33,632 nt of DNA. Origin: Patescibacteria group bacterium. Its GTDB lineage: Bacteria; Patescibacteriota; Minisyncoccia; Minisyncoccales; UBA5738. A program made the position numbers and the translations under genes. Below are positions 14,461-22,426 of the stretch, piece after piece. The notes under the pieces were generated by a model. It saw nothing but the letters and a program-made list of their open reading frames with translations, did not search any database and was not told the DNA's origin. Positions within the stretch are counted from its first letter, which is position 1. Every line of letters begins with the position of its first letter. Location of the stretch: contig JAKLGH010000011.1 in assembly GCA_022710775.1 (NCBI GenBank), positions 1 to 33,632 on the forward strand, written 5' to 3'.

Positions 14461-17400
14461 CTAAATTTTTTTGATTGCCAGCGACACTTCGCCAAGCTCG
14501 GTTTTGAATTTATCCGCTACCGCGCTTTTGGGAGGATTTTTGAAATCAAGGCTTTTGGCTTTGGTTTCCGATATAATTTGTTTCTGGTTTTTTTGAATCA
14601 GCTTTTTAAGCTCATCAGTTGTTTTAACGTAAATGTTAATGGCGTCTCTTGGGGTGTAACGGGCGGTTTTGCGGGCATCCTGTATATGCCGCAAAATTTC
14701 CCGAACCGTTCCCTCTTCCTTTAATTCCGGCGTAAGCGCGTAATCGAATTCCATCTCGCCTTCTTTAACCGGCTCAAAAACCACGGCTTTCACGTTCAGC
14801 TCTTCGGAAAGCAGCGCGCACAGCTCTTTGCTCAAGGGCTTCTTGTCATTGATCGTGATCTTGTTCAGCGGCTGCCGGATCTTTACGGCGTGTTTGGCCC
14901 GATCAGCCAAAGCTAAAGTTACTATTTTGCGCGCTTTTTCCATATCAACGCCTAAACCGGAATCCAGCAAATTTTTGGGAAAAACCGGCCAAAGTTCCAG
15001 ATGCACCGACTTCTGATTTTTGTAATTGTTATTGCTCAATTTTTGGTAGATATCCTCGCTTAAGAAAGGAACGAAAGGAGCTATAATCTTAGAAAATTCC
15101 ATTAATACGTAAGCGAACACGGATGAAGCCTGCTTAAGCTCGGCGGCATTCCTGGGTTGCTGAAGGCGGCGGCGCGAACGGCGGACATACCAGAGCGACA
15201 GGTCGTTTATCGCAAAATTTTCGAGCAACCGGGCCGCGGCAGTAATGTCGTATGCATCCAAAAGCTTCTTGGCTTCTTGGGCGGTTCCGGCCAGCCGCGA
15301 CACGATCCAGCGGTCAAGCACGTTTTTTGGCGCCACGCTTTTAGGCGCCTTGATCCCGGGAGCGTAGGTCTCAAGGAATACCAGGCAGTTAAAGACGGTC
15401 AGAATGAATTTCTTCATCGCCTGGTCAATATCTTTTTCGGCGAACAGTTTATACTCGCCCGGATTGTTGACAGTATAAAAATACCAGCGGATGGCATCGG
15501 CGCTGTATTTTTCGGCTAACAGCCAGAAATCAACGATATTGCCTTTCGATTTGGACATCTTCTCTCCTTTTTCATCAAGGACGTGTCCCAGCGAAACAAC
15601 GTTCTTGTAAGGCGCGCCGAAACCCATCATGGTTGAGATTGCCAGCAAGGTGTAAAACCAGCCGCGCGTCTGATCGATCGCCTCGGAGATAAAATCGGCC
15701 GGGAAAAGTTTCGGCCAAGCAAGCTTGGCGCCGCGCGGTTGGCCGGCGTCGGTTTCTCCAAAGGGCCAGCCGGCCTGGGCAAACGGCATCGCCCCGGAAT
15801 CGAACCATACATCCAAAACATCGGGAATCTTCTTGGCCGTACCGCCGCACTTGGGACATTTAAACTCCACTCCGTCCACGTATGGCCGGTGAAGATCGAT
15901 CTCCATGTTTTCGTTGAAGGGCAGTTTCTTGAATTCAACTTCGCGCCACTCGCCGGTTTTGATCTTGGTTTTGGGTTTTAAATATCTTCTTTGGGCGATC
16001 TCCTTAACGTCCTCGCCGTTTAAGGTTCCCTCAAGAACGGTAAGCGGAATTTCGTGGGAAACGATAACGATATTCTGGTCGCGGTATTTCGCGTCGATGG
16101 AGCTGATAAGATCATACATCCTTTTTTTAACGGCATTGAAGCTCTCGCCTTTGGGCAAAACCGTTTCCAAAGGTTTTTCATGCTTGTTCAGATAATCCCA
16201 CGCAAGCTTCGGATATTTCCCGTTAAAAATGCCGACGTTGAAATCCCTTAGCCGCTTGTCATAGACGACCTTGGCTCCGCTTGCCTCCGAGATGATACGG
16301 GCCGTTTGCTTTGTCCGCTCAAGATCGGAAGAAATGATCAGATCAATCCTTGCCTTGCAAAGCCTGCCGGCGCTCTTTTTAACTTCATTCCGGCCGGCCT
16401 CCGTCAGCGAAAGCAGTTTCTTCTCGGGCCAGCAACTGGATATTTTTTTTATTTGCCTTTCGGAATCTCCATGCCGGAAAAGAAAATAACGGTTACTCGA
16501 GTATTTGTAAGAAACCAGATCGCCAACCGAGCCAACCACCGAATTCCGATTGCAGTTAACGCACTGCCAGATCGGCAGCGGCGTTCCCCAGTAACGCTCG
16601 CGGGAAATCGCCCAATCCTTGGCTTCCTTAAGCCATTCCCCGAACCGGCCTTCTTTAATATGGGCCGGGATCCAGTTGATCGATTTGTTATTAGCGGCAA
16701 GATCCGAACGCAATCTCGACATTTCGATGAACCAGCTTTTTTTTGCGTAATAGATCAGCGGCGTTTTGCAGCGCCAGCAGAAAGGATAATCGTGTTCGTA
16801 GGGCTCAACCTTGAAAAGCAGGCCGCGGCCTTTAAGATCTTCGATGATCAGCGGATCAGCGGCTTTCACGAACAAGCCGGCCCATTGCTTGACATCAAGG
16901 CTAAACTTCCCGTCCTCGTTGACGGTCATGATAACCGGAAATTCCGGTTCGCCCTTTTGCTTTAAGACCTTGTTTTGTTCTTTAATGGCGTTCATATCGT
17001 CCTCGCCGAAAGCCGGCGCAATATGAACCAGGCCGGAACCGTCGCTAAGCGATACGAAATCCGCCAGGATTACTTTATAAGCGGCCTGGTCCGCCTCCTT
17101 GGAAAATTCAAAGATCGGCTGGTAACGCAGATCCGCCAGGTCTTTGCCGGTAAATTCGGAAATTACTTCAATTTCCGATTCGGGGCCAAGAACACTCAAA
17201 CGCTCTTTGGCCAAAACCAAAACTTCGCCGCTCTGCCTCTTCAGCCTCGCTTTTACGTATTGAGATTTCCCGTTCACGGCCACCGCCACGTTACCGGGCA
17301 GCGTCCAGGGAGTTGTGGTCCAGACAAGTAATGAACAATTTTTGTGCTCGGGATTAAGAATCCGGAATTTTACAAAGATCGAAGGATCCTTTACCAGCTT

Positions 17401-17976
17401 GTAGCCTTGAGCCACCTCATGGCTGGATAAAGGCGTTCCGCAGCGCGGACAGTAAGGCACAACCTTATAATCCTGGAAAAGCAGCTTCTTCTCCCAGGCC
17501 GTTTTCAAAAGGAACCAGACCGACTCCATATAACGGCGGTCGTAGGTAATGTAAGGATCGGACATATCCACCCAAAAACCGACGCGTTCGGTGAGCGCCT
17601 CAAAATCCTTTTTAAATTCCCAAACCGATTCCTTGCATTTCTTGTTAAACTCGGCTATTCCGTATTTTTCAATATCTTTTTTTTGCGTAAACCCCAATTT
17701 TTTCTCGATCTGAAGCTCTACGGGCAGACCGTGCGTGTCCCATCCGGCGCGGCGGATTACCTTAAATCCGTTCATGGTTTTGTACCGGCAAATGACGTCT
17801 TTGTAGATCCGGGCGAGAACGTGATGAAAACCGGGCTTGGCGTTAGCCGTCGGCGGTCCTTCAAAAAAAACAAAGTCCTTGGCGCGCGGGCGTAAAGTTA
17901 CCGATTTTTGAAAAATCGCGTTTCGGTTCCAAAAAGCTATCGTATCTTTTTCTTTTTGATTAAAATTGCTTTCCAT
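14461..17976 (-). CDS. ileS: isoleucyl-tRNA synthetase with an inserted histidine-phosphatase domain
   Basis: Charges tRNA-Ile and edits Val-tRNA. It is the archaeal/eukaryote-like type: HIGH-type motif FHHVL (residues 50-54), CP1 editing domain with TTTPWTLPGN (220-229), KMSKS at 807-811, and an anticodon-binding C-terminal region. At 1171 residues it is about 200 longer than expected. The surplus, about 490-690, is a complete histidine-phosphatase domain: R501-H502-G503 with the FLFRHG lead-in, SSDLERTKQTA with R554, acidic D578, and H641 in VIVSHEIP. The insert falls between C472-x2-C475 and C707-x2-C710, which flank a short loop in ordinary IleRS. Reading frame is continuous, with synthetase motifs intact on both sides. 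It is downstream of argS; the ATG follows a possible 59-codon ORF that overlaps it. Confidence 0.95.
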   Translation of the reverse strand: MESNFNQKEKDTIAFWNRNAIFQKSVTLRPRAKDFVFFEGPPTANAKPGFHHVLARIYKDVICRYKTMNGFKVIRRAGWDTHGLPVELQIEKKLGFTQKKDIEKYGIAEFNKKCKESVWEFKKDFEALTERVGFWVDMSDPYITYDRRYMESVWFLLKTAWEKKLLFQDYKVVPYCPRCGTPLSSHEVAQGYKLVKDPSIFVKFRILNPEHKNCSLLVWTTTPWTLPGNVAVAVNGKSQYVKARLKRQSGEVLVLAKERLSVLGPESEIEVISEFTGKDLADLRYQPIFEFSKEADQAAYKVILADFVSLSDGSGLVHIAPAFGEDDMNAIKEQNKVLKQKGEPEFPVIMTVNEDGKFSLDVKQWAGLFVKAADPLIIEDLKGRGLLFKVEPYEHDYPFCWRCKTPLIYYAKKSWFIEMSRLRSDLAANNKSINWIPAHIKEGRFGEWLKEAKDWAISRERYWGTPLPIWQCVNCNRNSVVGSVGDLVSYKYSSNRYFLFRHGDSERQIKKISSCWPEKKLLSLTEAGRNEVKKSAGRLCKARIDLIISSDLERTKQTARIISEASGAKVVYDKRLRDFNVGIFNGKYPKLAWDYLNKHEKPLETVLPKGESFNAVKKRMYDLISSIDAKYRDQNIVIVSHEIPLTVLEGTLNGEDVKEIAQRRYLKPKTKIKTGEWREVEFKKLPFNENMEIDLHRPYVDGVEFKCPKCGGTAKKIPDVLDVWFDSGAMPFAQAGWPFGETDAGQPRGAKLAWPKLFPADFISEAIDQTRGWFYTLLAISTMMGFGAPYKNVVSLGHVLDEKGEKMSKSKGNIVDFWLLAEKYSADAIRWYFYTVNNPGEYKLFAEKDIDQAMKKFILTVFNCLVFLETYAPGIKAPKSVAPKNVLDRWIVSRLAGTAQEAKKLLDAYDITAAARLLENFAINDLSLWYVRRSRRRLQQPRNAAELKQASSVFAYVLMEFSKIIAPFVPFLSEDIYQKLSNNNYKNQKSVHLELWPVFPKNLLDSGLGVDMEKARKIVTLALADRAKHAVKIRQPLNKITINDKKPLSKELCALLSEELNVKAVVFEPVKEGEMEFDYALTPELKEEGTVREILRHIQDARKTARYTPRDAINIYVKTTDELKKLIQKNQKQIISETKAKSLDFKNPPKSAVADKFKTELGEVSLAIKKI

Positions 17977-18139
17977 GGATTAAAGCTGAAATTATAAGCG
18001 GACGTCTTGGTACCGGCATCGCAACCGGCTTTGCGGCTAAATTCCATTCGCCGCTTTTTTTATAAACAGGCCGGCTGGAACCGAATACCAAAAGGGATAT
18101 GCTCCCAACGGCGGGCAGCTTAGGCAGCGGAACGGTCAC
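17960..18139 (-). CDS. possible 59-residue ORF linking argS and ileS
   Basis: A GTG at 18139 overlaps the TGA of argS (GTGA), and the frame runs through the whole 159-nt gap to a TAA overlapping the first codons of ileS. The product begins VTVPLPKLPAVGSISLLVFG and contains YKKSGEWNLAAKP; it ends in a Pro/Arg-containing segment. It matches no family I know. Tight overlap at both ends suggests translational coupling, but an open frame of 60 codons could arise by chance in a region with few stops. A non-coding leader for ileS is the alternative. Confidence 0.3.
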   Translation of the reverse strand: MTVPLPKLPAVGSISLLVFGSSRPVYKKSGEWNLAAKPVAMPVPRRPLIISALIHGKQF

Positions 18140-19743
18140 ATTTTTTCCGGAGCGCTTATACCCATCAAATCGAAAGTATTCTTCAAGACTATCTTGGTCG
18201 CCATCACCAGCTGCAATCTGGCAGCCGTAAGTTTCTTGTCTTCGGTTATTACGCGGCAATCGCAGTAAAATTTATGGAAGCTCGTCGCCAAATCCTGCGA
18301 ATACTGGAACAGCCGCTGCACCTGATAATCGGCGGCCGTGTCTTCGACTACTTCCTGCAAGCGCAAAAGTTCTTTGATAAGTTCTATTTCGCTTGAAAAA
18401 ACCAAAAGCCCCGTCGCGGAGCTTGCCGCCGGTTTTACAGCTTTGCTTTTCGCCAAAATGCTCGAAATGCGGGCATAAGCGTATTGCACGTAGAATACCG
18501 GGCTTTTTTCGCTTTTTTCTTTGGCCAGCTCCACATCGAATTCCATTTGCGCGTTAAGCGATTTGACCAAGTAGAAAAACCGAGCCGCGTCCAACCCGAC
18601 TTCGTCGACAAGAGATTCCAAAGTAATGATATTGCCCTCCCTTTTTGACATTTTCCCGCCCTTGAGCCGGACGATCTGCGAGATTAAAACTTCATATTCC
18701 CCTTTATAGCCCAAGATTTTCATTACGGCGTTCATCCGCGGAATATGCCCCTGATGGTCGGCGCCCCAGATATCGATGATCTTTTTGTATCCCCGCTCGA
18801 TCTTATAGCGGTGGTAAGCGATATCGGAAAGAAAGTAGGTCGGACTTCCGTTCTTGCGCAACAGCACCTCGTCTTTCTGCCCGGCATCCGACAGCTTCAG
18901 CCAGTAAGCGTCGTCTTTTTCGAAAACCAGTTTCTGTTTTTTTAAGATGTCATAGGTGCTGATGACCCAGCTTTGCTTGTATAGGTCTTCTTCCGATATC
19001 CAATAGTCGAATTTGATGTCCAATTTTTTTTCGACAAATTTCTTCAGGTCTTTTAACACCGCCTGGGACAGATAATAACCGGCCTCGGTCTCGGAGACCA
19101 TCTTCGACAAACCAGGTTTAAGCTTTTCGATCGTTTCTTTTAAATACGGGGTAAGATAACTCTCCCCGTGTCCTAACGCCGTTTTGCCAAGTTCCTGTAT
19201 CTGTTTGGAAACTTTGGCATCGTTGATGTAAAATTCCTTGTCGGTTTTGTATCCGGCCTTGGTCAGGATCCGGGCCAGAACATCGCCGTAAAAAGCTCCC
19301 CGGCCGTTGCCTACATGCATCTGGCCGGAAGGATTGGAAGAAATGAATTCAACTTGGGTTTTCAGATTTTTACCGATATTGATCGCGCCGAATTTATCTT
19401 TTTCTTTCAGGATCCGGGAAACTTCTTTCTGGAAATAATTCTTAGAAACCCGGAAATTGATAAAACCCGGCCCGGCCACCTCGATCTTCTCGAAAAGCTT
19501 TTTTGACGGGCCGTCCTCGATCCTGGCCTTGATCAGATCCGCCAAATCTTTCGGATTCTTCTTGGTTGCTTGGGCAATCTGCATCGCGATGTTGGAAGCA
19601 TAGTCCCCATGATCCCGGTCTTTCGAGAATTCCACCGCTGCCGCGCCACTGGTCAAGCTAAAACCTTCAATGGAGATGGACTTGTCTTTGGCCAGCGATC
19701 GGACCGCTTCGCATACCGCTTCTTTTATTTCTTGACGAATCAT
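18136..19743 (-). CDS. argS: arginyl-tRNA synthetase
   Basis: Charges tRNA-Arg; class I. The 535-residue protein has the N-terminal Add-1 domain that recognises the tRNA elbow (VEFSKDRDHGDYASNIAMQI), the HIGH-type motif HVGN at residues 143-146 in SSNPSGQMHVGNGRGA, and a KMSKR loop in GGKMSKREGN. The C-terminal DALR anticodon-binding domain is complete, ending in LMGISAPEKM. Slightly shorter than the usual 550-580 residues. Divergent from smpB across a 112-nt intergenic region. No Shine-Dalgarno at the ATG. Followed by ileS, with a terminator only after ileS, so the two synthetases are probably cotranscribed. Confidence 0.96.
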   Translation of the reverse strand: MIRQEIKEAVCEAVRSLAKDKSISIEGFSLTSGAAAVEFSKDRDHGDYASNIAMQIAQATKKNPKDLADLIKARIEDGPSKKLFEKIEVAGPGFINFRVSKNYFQKEVSRILKEKDKFGAINIGKNLKTQVEFISSNPSGQMHVGNGRGAFYGDVLARILTKAGYKTDKEFYINDAKVSKQIQELGKTALGHGESYLTPYLKETIEKLKPGLSKMVSETEAGYYLSQAVLKDLKKFVEKKLDIKFDYWISEEDLYKQSWVISTYDILKKQKLVFEKDDAYWLKLSDAGQKDEVLLRKNGSPTYFLSDIAYHRYKIERGYKKIIDIWGADHQGHIPRMNAVMKILGYKGEYEVLISQIVRLKGGKMSKREGNIITLESLVDEVGLDAARFFYLVKSLNAQMEFDVELAKEKSEKSPVFYVQYAYARISSILAKSKAVKPAASSATGLLVFSSEIELIKELLRLQEVVEDTAADYQVQRLFQYSQDLATSFHKFYCDCRVITEDKKLTAARLQLVMATKIVLKNTFDLMGISAPEKM

Positions 19744-19855
19744 TTCTTTTATGGTGTATTATTTAAAAATCCCTGTTTTTATCAGTTTAGCCCAATATCT
19801 GCTAAAATAAAAGATTGCGAAGAAAAGCCAAGAAATTTTAAGAAAAACATAAGCA

Positions 19856-20320
19856 ATGAAGTTATTGGCGGAAAATAAAAAAGCCCGCTACGATTACGAG
19901 ATCGGCGAAAAATTCGAAGCCGGAATAATCCTTTCGGGACAAGAGGTAAAATCTTTGAAAACGCGAGGCATCAGCTTGGCAGGTTCTTATGTTTTGGTAA
20001 AAAACAACGGAATATTCTGGATCGGCGCCAAGGTCTTGGCCTACCAGCCGAAAAACGTTTCTTTATCGTATGATCCGGAACGAACGCGGAAACTTCTGCT
20101 CAAAAAAAGCGAAATCAGATACCTGACGGGCAAATCAGCCCAAAGAGGCTTGACTTTCGTGCCCATTAGGTTATATACTAAAGGACGTAGTGACGGCTCT
20201 GGAAAAATCAAGCTTGAGTTTGCTGTTGCGCGCGGGAAAAAGAAATACGACAAGCGCGAAACCATAAAAAAACGCGAAACCCAGCTTGAGATCAACAGAG
20301 CCTTGAAACAGTGTCGTTAA
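19856..20320 (+). CDS. smpB: SsrA-binding protein SmpB
   Basis: Binds the tRNA-like part of tmRNA and delivers it to stalled ribosomes for trans-translation. The 154-residue protein shows the SmpB core: ENKKARYDYEIGEKFEAGI, LSGQEVKSLKTRGISLAGSY, and the basic C-terminal tail (RGKKKYDKRETIKKRE) that occupies the empty mRNA channel. The stop codon ends only 3 nt upstream of the tmRNA 5' end, so the two are certainly adjacent and likely cotranscribed, with processing by RNase P expected. A TAAAAT element at 19803-19808 is a candidate -10, without a good -35. No Shine-Dalgarno. Confidence 0.96.
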   Translation: MKLLAENKKARYDYEIGEKFEAGIILSGQEVKSLKTRGISLAGSYVLVKNNGIFWIGAKVLAYQPKNVSLSYDPERTRKLLLKKSEIRYLTGKSAQRGLTFVPIRLYTKGRSDGSGKIKLEFAVARGKKKYDKRETIKKRETQLEINRALKQCR

Positions 20321-20323
20321 AAC

Positions 20324-20684
20324 GGGGATGCAAGGTTTCGATGGATTACGACCTGAAACAGGCAAGCCAAGTTGCTGTATCTTGTAAAAATCAGCGAACC
20401 AATAAGTGTCAACAACTTATTTGAACAACCCGCTTTGGCCTACGCCTAACCGCTAATCCAACGCGTATCCGGATTGCCGAATCTCTCTTAAGCTTTCCGG
20501 GTATAATCAATGGGAGACTAGGCTGCCAGCTAAAACCCTGGCTGGACAGCCGAAATCAAGGGGATAGGTTTATAAGAATTTTGTCCGTTTTTTATCTTAT
20601 GGACCCATACAAATCGGACTAAGCTTGTATCACCTTTTTCAGCCGCTCGTTTTCCAGATACGGGTTCGAGTCCCGTCTTCTCCA
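20324..20684 (+). ncRNA. ssrA: transfer-messenger RNA
   Basis: Rescues stalled ribosomes with SmpB. The 5' end GGGGATG pairs with CTTCTCC at 20677-20683 to form the acceptor stem, including the G3-U70 wobble that alanyl-tRNA synthetase requires; one U-U mismatch is present. The conserved GGTTTCGAT follows the 5' arm, and the T arm is ACGGGTTCGAGTCCCGT (20660-20676). The tag frame most likely begins at GTC 20408 and encodes VNNLFEQPALAYA, ending at TAA 20447-20449. The 3' CCA is not encoded: the discriminator A at 20684 is followed by CAC, so CCA would be added after processing. Pseudoknots could not be verified by eye. Confidence 0.93.
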
Positions 20685-20700
20685 CACGAATATTTTTTTA

Positions 20701-20793
20701 AGCCAGTTAAGCCTATTAAGCTTTTTAAGTGAATTGTTTTTTTACTTAAGAGGCTTAATCAGCTTGATAAACTTAAACGGCTGAATTAACTGA
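20701..20793 (+). repeat. stem-loop element A between tmRNA and infC
   Basis: A long imperfect hairpin. The core pairs TAAGCTTTTTAAGT with ACTTAAGAGGCTTA over 14 bp including two G-U pairs, and the outer parts pair CAGTTAA with TTAACTG. It shares its outer sequences with element B at 21505-21593: an AGCCA-TTAAG-CTATTA 5' arm and a GATAAACTTAAA-GGCT 3' arm. Confidence 0.6.
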
Positions 20794-20801
20794 ATTAAAC
20801 A

Positions 20802-21308
20802 GTGTTTAAAAAACCATTAGTAAATAACCAAATAAGGGCATCGCAGGTAAGATTGATTGATGAAACCGACCGGCAGATTGGCGTTGTAACTCTGAAAGAA
20901 GCCTTGGAATCCGCTTGGGCTAAAAATCTGGATCTTGTCCAAGTGACGGAGAAAACCGTTCCTCCGGTCGTTAAGATCACGGAATACGGCAAATACCTTT
21001 ACGCGCTGCAGAAAAAAGACAAAAGCCCGAAAAGGACAAGTGAAGTTAAAGGCATCAGGTTGAGTTACAATATTTCCCTGCATGACATGGAAATGAGAGC
21101 CGCCCAAGCCGAAAAATTTTTAAAAAAGGGCGATAAGGTAAAAATCGAATTGCGTTTAAGGGGCCGGGAAAAAGCTTTCGGCAATTTATCGAAGGAGAAA
21201 GTCGGCCAATTCCTGGATATGCTGCAAAAACTGGTTCCCTGCAAGATCGACAAGGAATTAAAAAGGGAGCAACACGGCTTTACAATGATAATTTCAAAGC
21301 AAGCGTAA
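20802..21308 (+). CDS. infC: translation initiation factor IF-3
   Basis: Binds the 30S subunit, prevents premature 50S joining and proofreads start-codon/initiator-tRNA pairing. The 168-residue protein has the N-terminal domain opening (NNQIRASQVRLIDETDRQIG, preceded by a short basic lead), the linker, and a C-terminal domain with the EVKGIRLSYNISLHDMEMRA signature. Start is GTG at 20802; many bacteria use a rare AUU start here for autoregulation, which is not the case in this sequence. No Shine-Dalgarno. Heads the conserved infC-rpmI-rplT order; a long stem-loop lies just upstream. Confidence 0.96.
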   Translation: MFKKPLVNNQIRASQVRLIDETDRQIGVVTLKEALESAWAKNLDLVQVTEKTVPPVVKITEYGKYLYALQKKDKSPKRTSEVKGIRLSYNISLHDMEMRAAQAEKFLKKGDKVKIELRLRGREKAFGNLSKEKVGQFLDMLQKLVPCKIDKELKREQHGFTMIISKQA

Positions 21309-21313
21309 AAAAC

Positions 21314-21499
21314 ATGAAAACAAGAAAATCGATCACCAAACGGTTCAAAATCACCAAGAACGGCAAGATCATGAGAAGGCTGACGGGCGCCAACCATTAC
21401 CGCGTAAAAAAATCCGGGAACCGGGTAAGAAAAGGGCGTAAATGGGTTATGGTCAACGAATCGGAAGCGAAAAAAATCAGAAAGCTGATCATCAAATAA
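21314..21499 (+). CDS. rpmI: 50S ribosomal protein L35
   Basis: Structural protein of the large subunit, 61 residues, very basic. It begins with the family pattern MKTRKSITKRFKITKNGKIM and has the RRLTGANHYRVKKSGNR region. Its start lies 5 nt after the infC stop, with no recognisable Shine-Dalgarno, so coupling to infC translation is likely. A 100-nt gap with stem-loop element B separates it from rplT, longer than in most genomes. Confidence 0.96.
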   Translation: MKTRKSITKRFKITKNGKIMRRLTGANHYRVKKSGNRVRKGRKWVMVNESEAKKIRKLIIK

Positions 21500-21504
21500 C
21501 AACC

Positions 21505-21593
21505 AGCCAATTAAGTCTATTAGGCCTATTAAGTCTTTTAAACAATATCAGATACGTTTAAAAGCTTAGCTAACTTAATAAACTTAAAAGGCT
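21505..21593 (+). repeat. stem-loop element B between rpmI and rplT
   Basis: The inner stem pairs CTTTTAAAC with GTTTAAAAG over 9 bp and continues after a one-base bulge; the outer stem pairs AGCC-AA-TTAAGT with ACTTAA-AA-GGCT. Its 5' and 3' arms are homologous to those of element A at 20701-20793. It ends 10 nt upstream of the rplT start codon. Confidence 0.6.
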
Positions 21594-21602
21594 TTTACCG
21601 AC

Positions 21603-21950
21603 ATGACACGCGTAAAAAGAGGCACAATCCATCACAAGAAAAGAAAACACCTTATCGAATATGCGAAGGGTTTCCGCTGGGGCCGAAAATCAAAACTGGC
21701 CGCAGCCAAGCAGGGCGTTTATAAAGCCTGGTCTTACGCTTTCCGGGATCGGAAAAACAAGAAGCGCAGCAACCGGGCCTTGTGGAGCATACACATCAAC
21801 GCTTTAAGCCGCCAAAACGGCCTGACTTACAGCAGGTTGATGGGTTCCCTGAAAAAGAACAACATTATCATCGACCGAAAGATCCTTTCCGAACTTTCGA
21901 CGGCCAATCCGGAAGTATTCAAAAAAATCGTGGAAAAGGTAAAAGAATAG
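21603..21950 (+). CDS. rplT: 50S ribosomal protein L20
   Basis: Binds 23S rRNA early in large-subunit assembly; in several bacteria it also represses its own operon by binding leader RNA. The 115-residue protein has the canonical N-terminus (TRVKRGTIHHKKRKHLIEYA), the KGFRWGRKSKLAAAKQGVYK segment, and the RRDRK-type basic helix (FRDRKNKKRSNRALWSIHIN). Full length. The bidirectional terminator at 21977-21998 ends the smpB-ssrA-infC-rpmI-rplT group. Confidence 0.97.
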   Translation: MTRVKRGTIHHKKRKHLIEYAKGFRWGRKSKLAAAKQGVYKAWSYAFRDRKNKKRSNRALWSIHINALSRQNGLTYSRLMGSLKKNNIIIDRKILSELSTANPEVFKKIVEKVKE

Positions 21951-21971
21951 ATATAGATCCGCCAAAAAATA

Positions 21972-21998
21972 AAAAGCCCCCGCACCAGCGGGGGTTTT
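21972..21998. terminator. bidirectional terminator between rplT and the 22002-22310 gene
   Basis: CCCCCGC (21977-21983) and GCGGGGG (21988-21994) form a strong 7-bp stem with an ACCA loop. T-rich sequence follows on both strands, suiting the two convergent genes. Confidence 0.9.
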
Positions 21999-22001
21999 GG
22001 T

Positions 22002-22310
22002 TTAGCCCTTCAATAAAGCAAAGGCCACATCTTGAGAAACTAATATCTCTATCCGGCGGTCAAGCTCCAAATCCACGTAGCGGTCCAATTCATCCGCGGT
22101 GTTGCATAAAGCCCATTGGTCTAATTCACGAATATCGAAAAGATGCATTTGGTAGAAACGGGCATAAAACAATGCCCTAACCTGGTCAATCGGCATCTGG
22201 CGGAGATCTTTTAGAACCTCGATAATTTCGCCTTTAATGACCCTTGCCGCTAACTCTTTCCGCAAGCCGGTATCAGCTATCTTTCCCCTCATATCCTCCA
22301 ACGATTTCAT
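22002..22310 (-). CDS. hypothetical protein, 102 aa
   Basis: No family recognised. A helical-looking acidic protein with no signal or membrane segment: MKSLEDMRGKIADTGLRKEL, later VLKDLRQMPIDQVRALFYAR and ELDRYVDLELDRRIEI. The start is supported by an AG-rich tract (AAGGAAGAAGGAAC) directly upstream. It has its own promoter at 22355-22383 and terminator, and is convergent with rplT. Three such small promoter-terminator units stand side by side here, and the products share no obvious sequence similarity. Confidence 0.7.
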   Translation of the reverse strand: MKSLEDMRGKIADTGLRKELAARVIKGEIIEVLKDLRQMPIDQVRALFYARFYQMHLFDIRELDQWALCNTADELDRYVDLELDRRIEILVSQDVAFALLKG

Positions 22311-22354
22311 GTTCCTTCTTCCTTATTCTGTTTTACTGGTTAATATAGATAAAT

Positions 22355-22383
22355 AAAATATAACAAAATATCTTAAAAGTCAA
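22355..22383 (-). promoter_or_regulatory. promoter of the 22002-22310 gene
   Basis: Minus-strand TTGACT (22383-22378) and TATTTT (22360-22355) with a 17-nt spacer. A second TTGACC lies 10 nt further upstream and could pair with another TATTTT at the same spacing, so the exact start is uncertain. Confidence 0.65.
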
Positions 22384-22400
22384 TATCGGTCAACCAAAGA

Positions 22401-22426
22401 TAAAAACCCCGGCGTTTCGCGGGGTT
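22401..22426 (-). terminator. terminator of the 22427-22753 gene
   Basis: AACCCC (22405-22410) pairs with GGGGTT (22421-22426), with three further G-C pairs inside; TTTTTA follows on the minus strand. It abuts the TAG stop codon. Confidence 0.8.

Noticed and set aside
15790-15815. tRNA T-arm-like sequence (GGTTCGATTCC on the minus strand)
   Set aside because: It lies within the ileS catalytic motif VWFDSGAMP. No acceptor or anticodon arms are around it.
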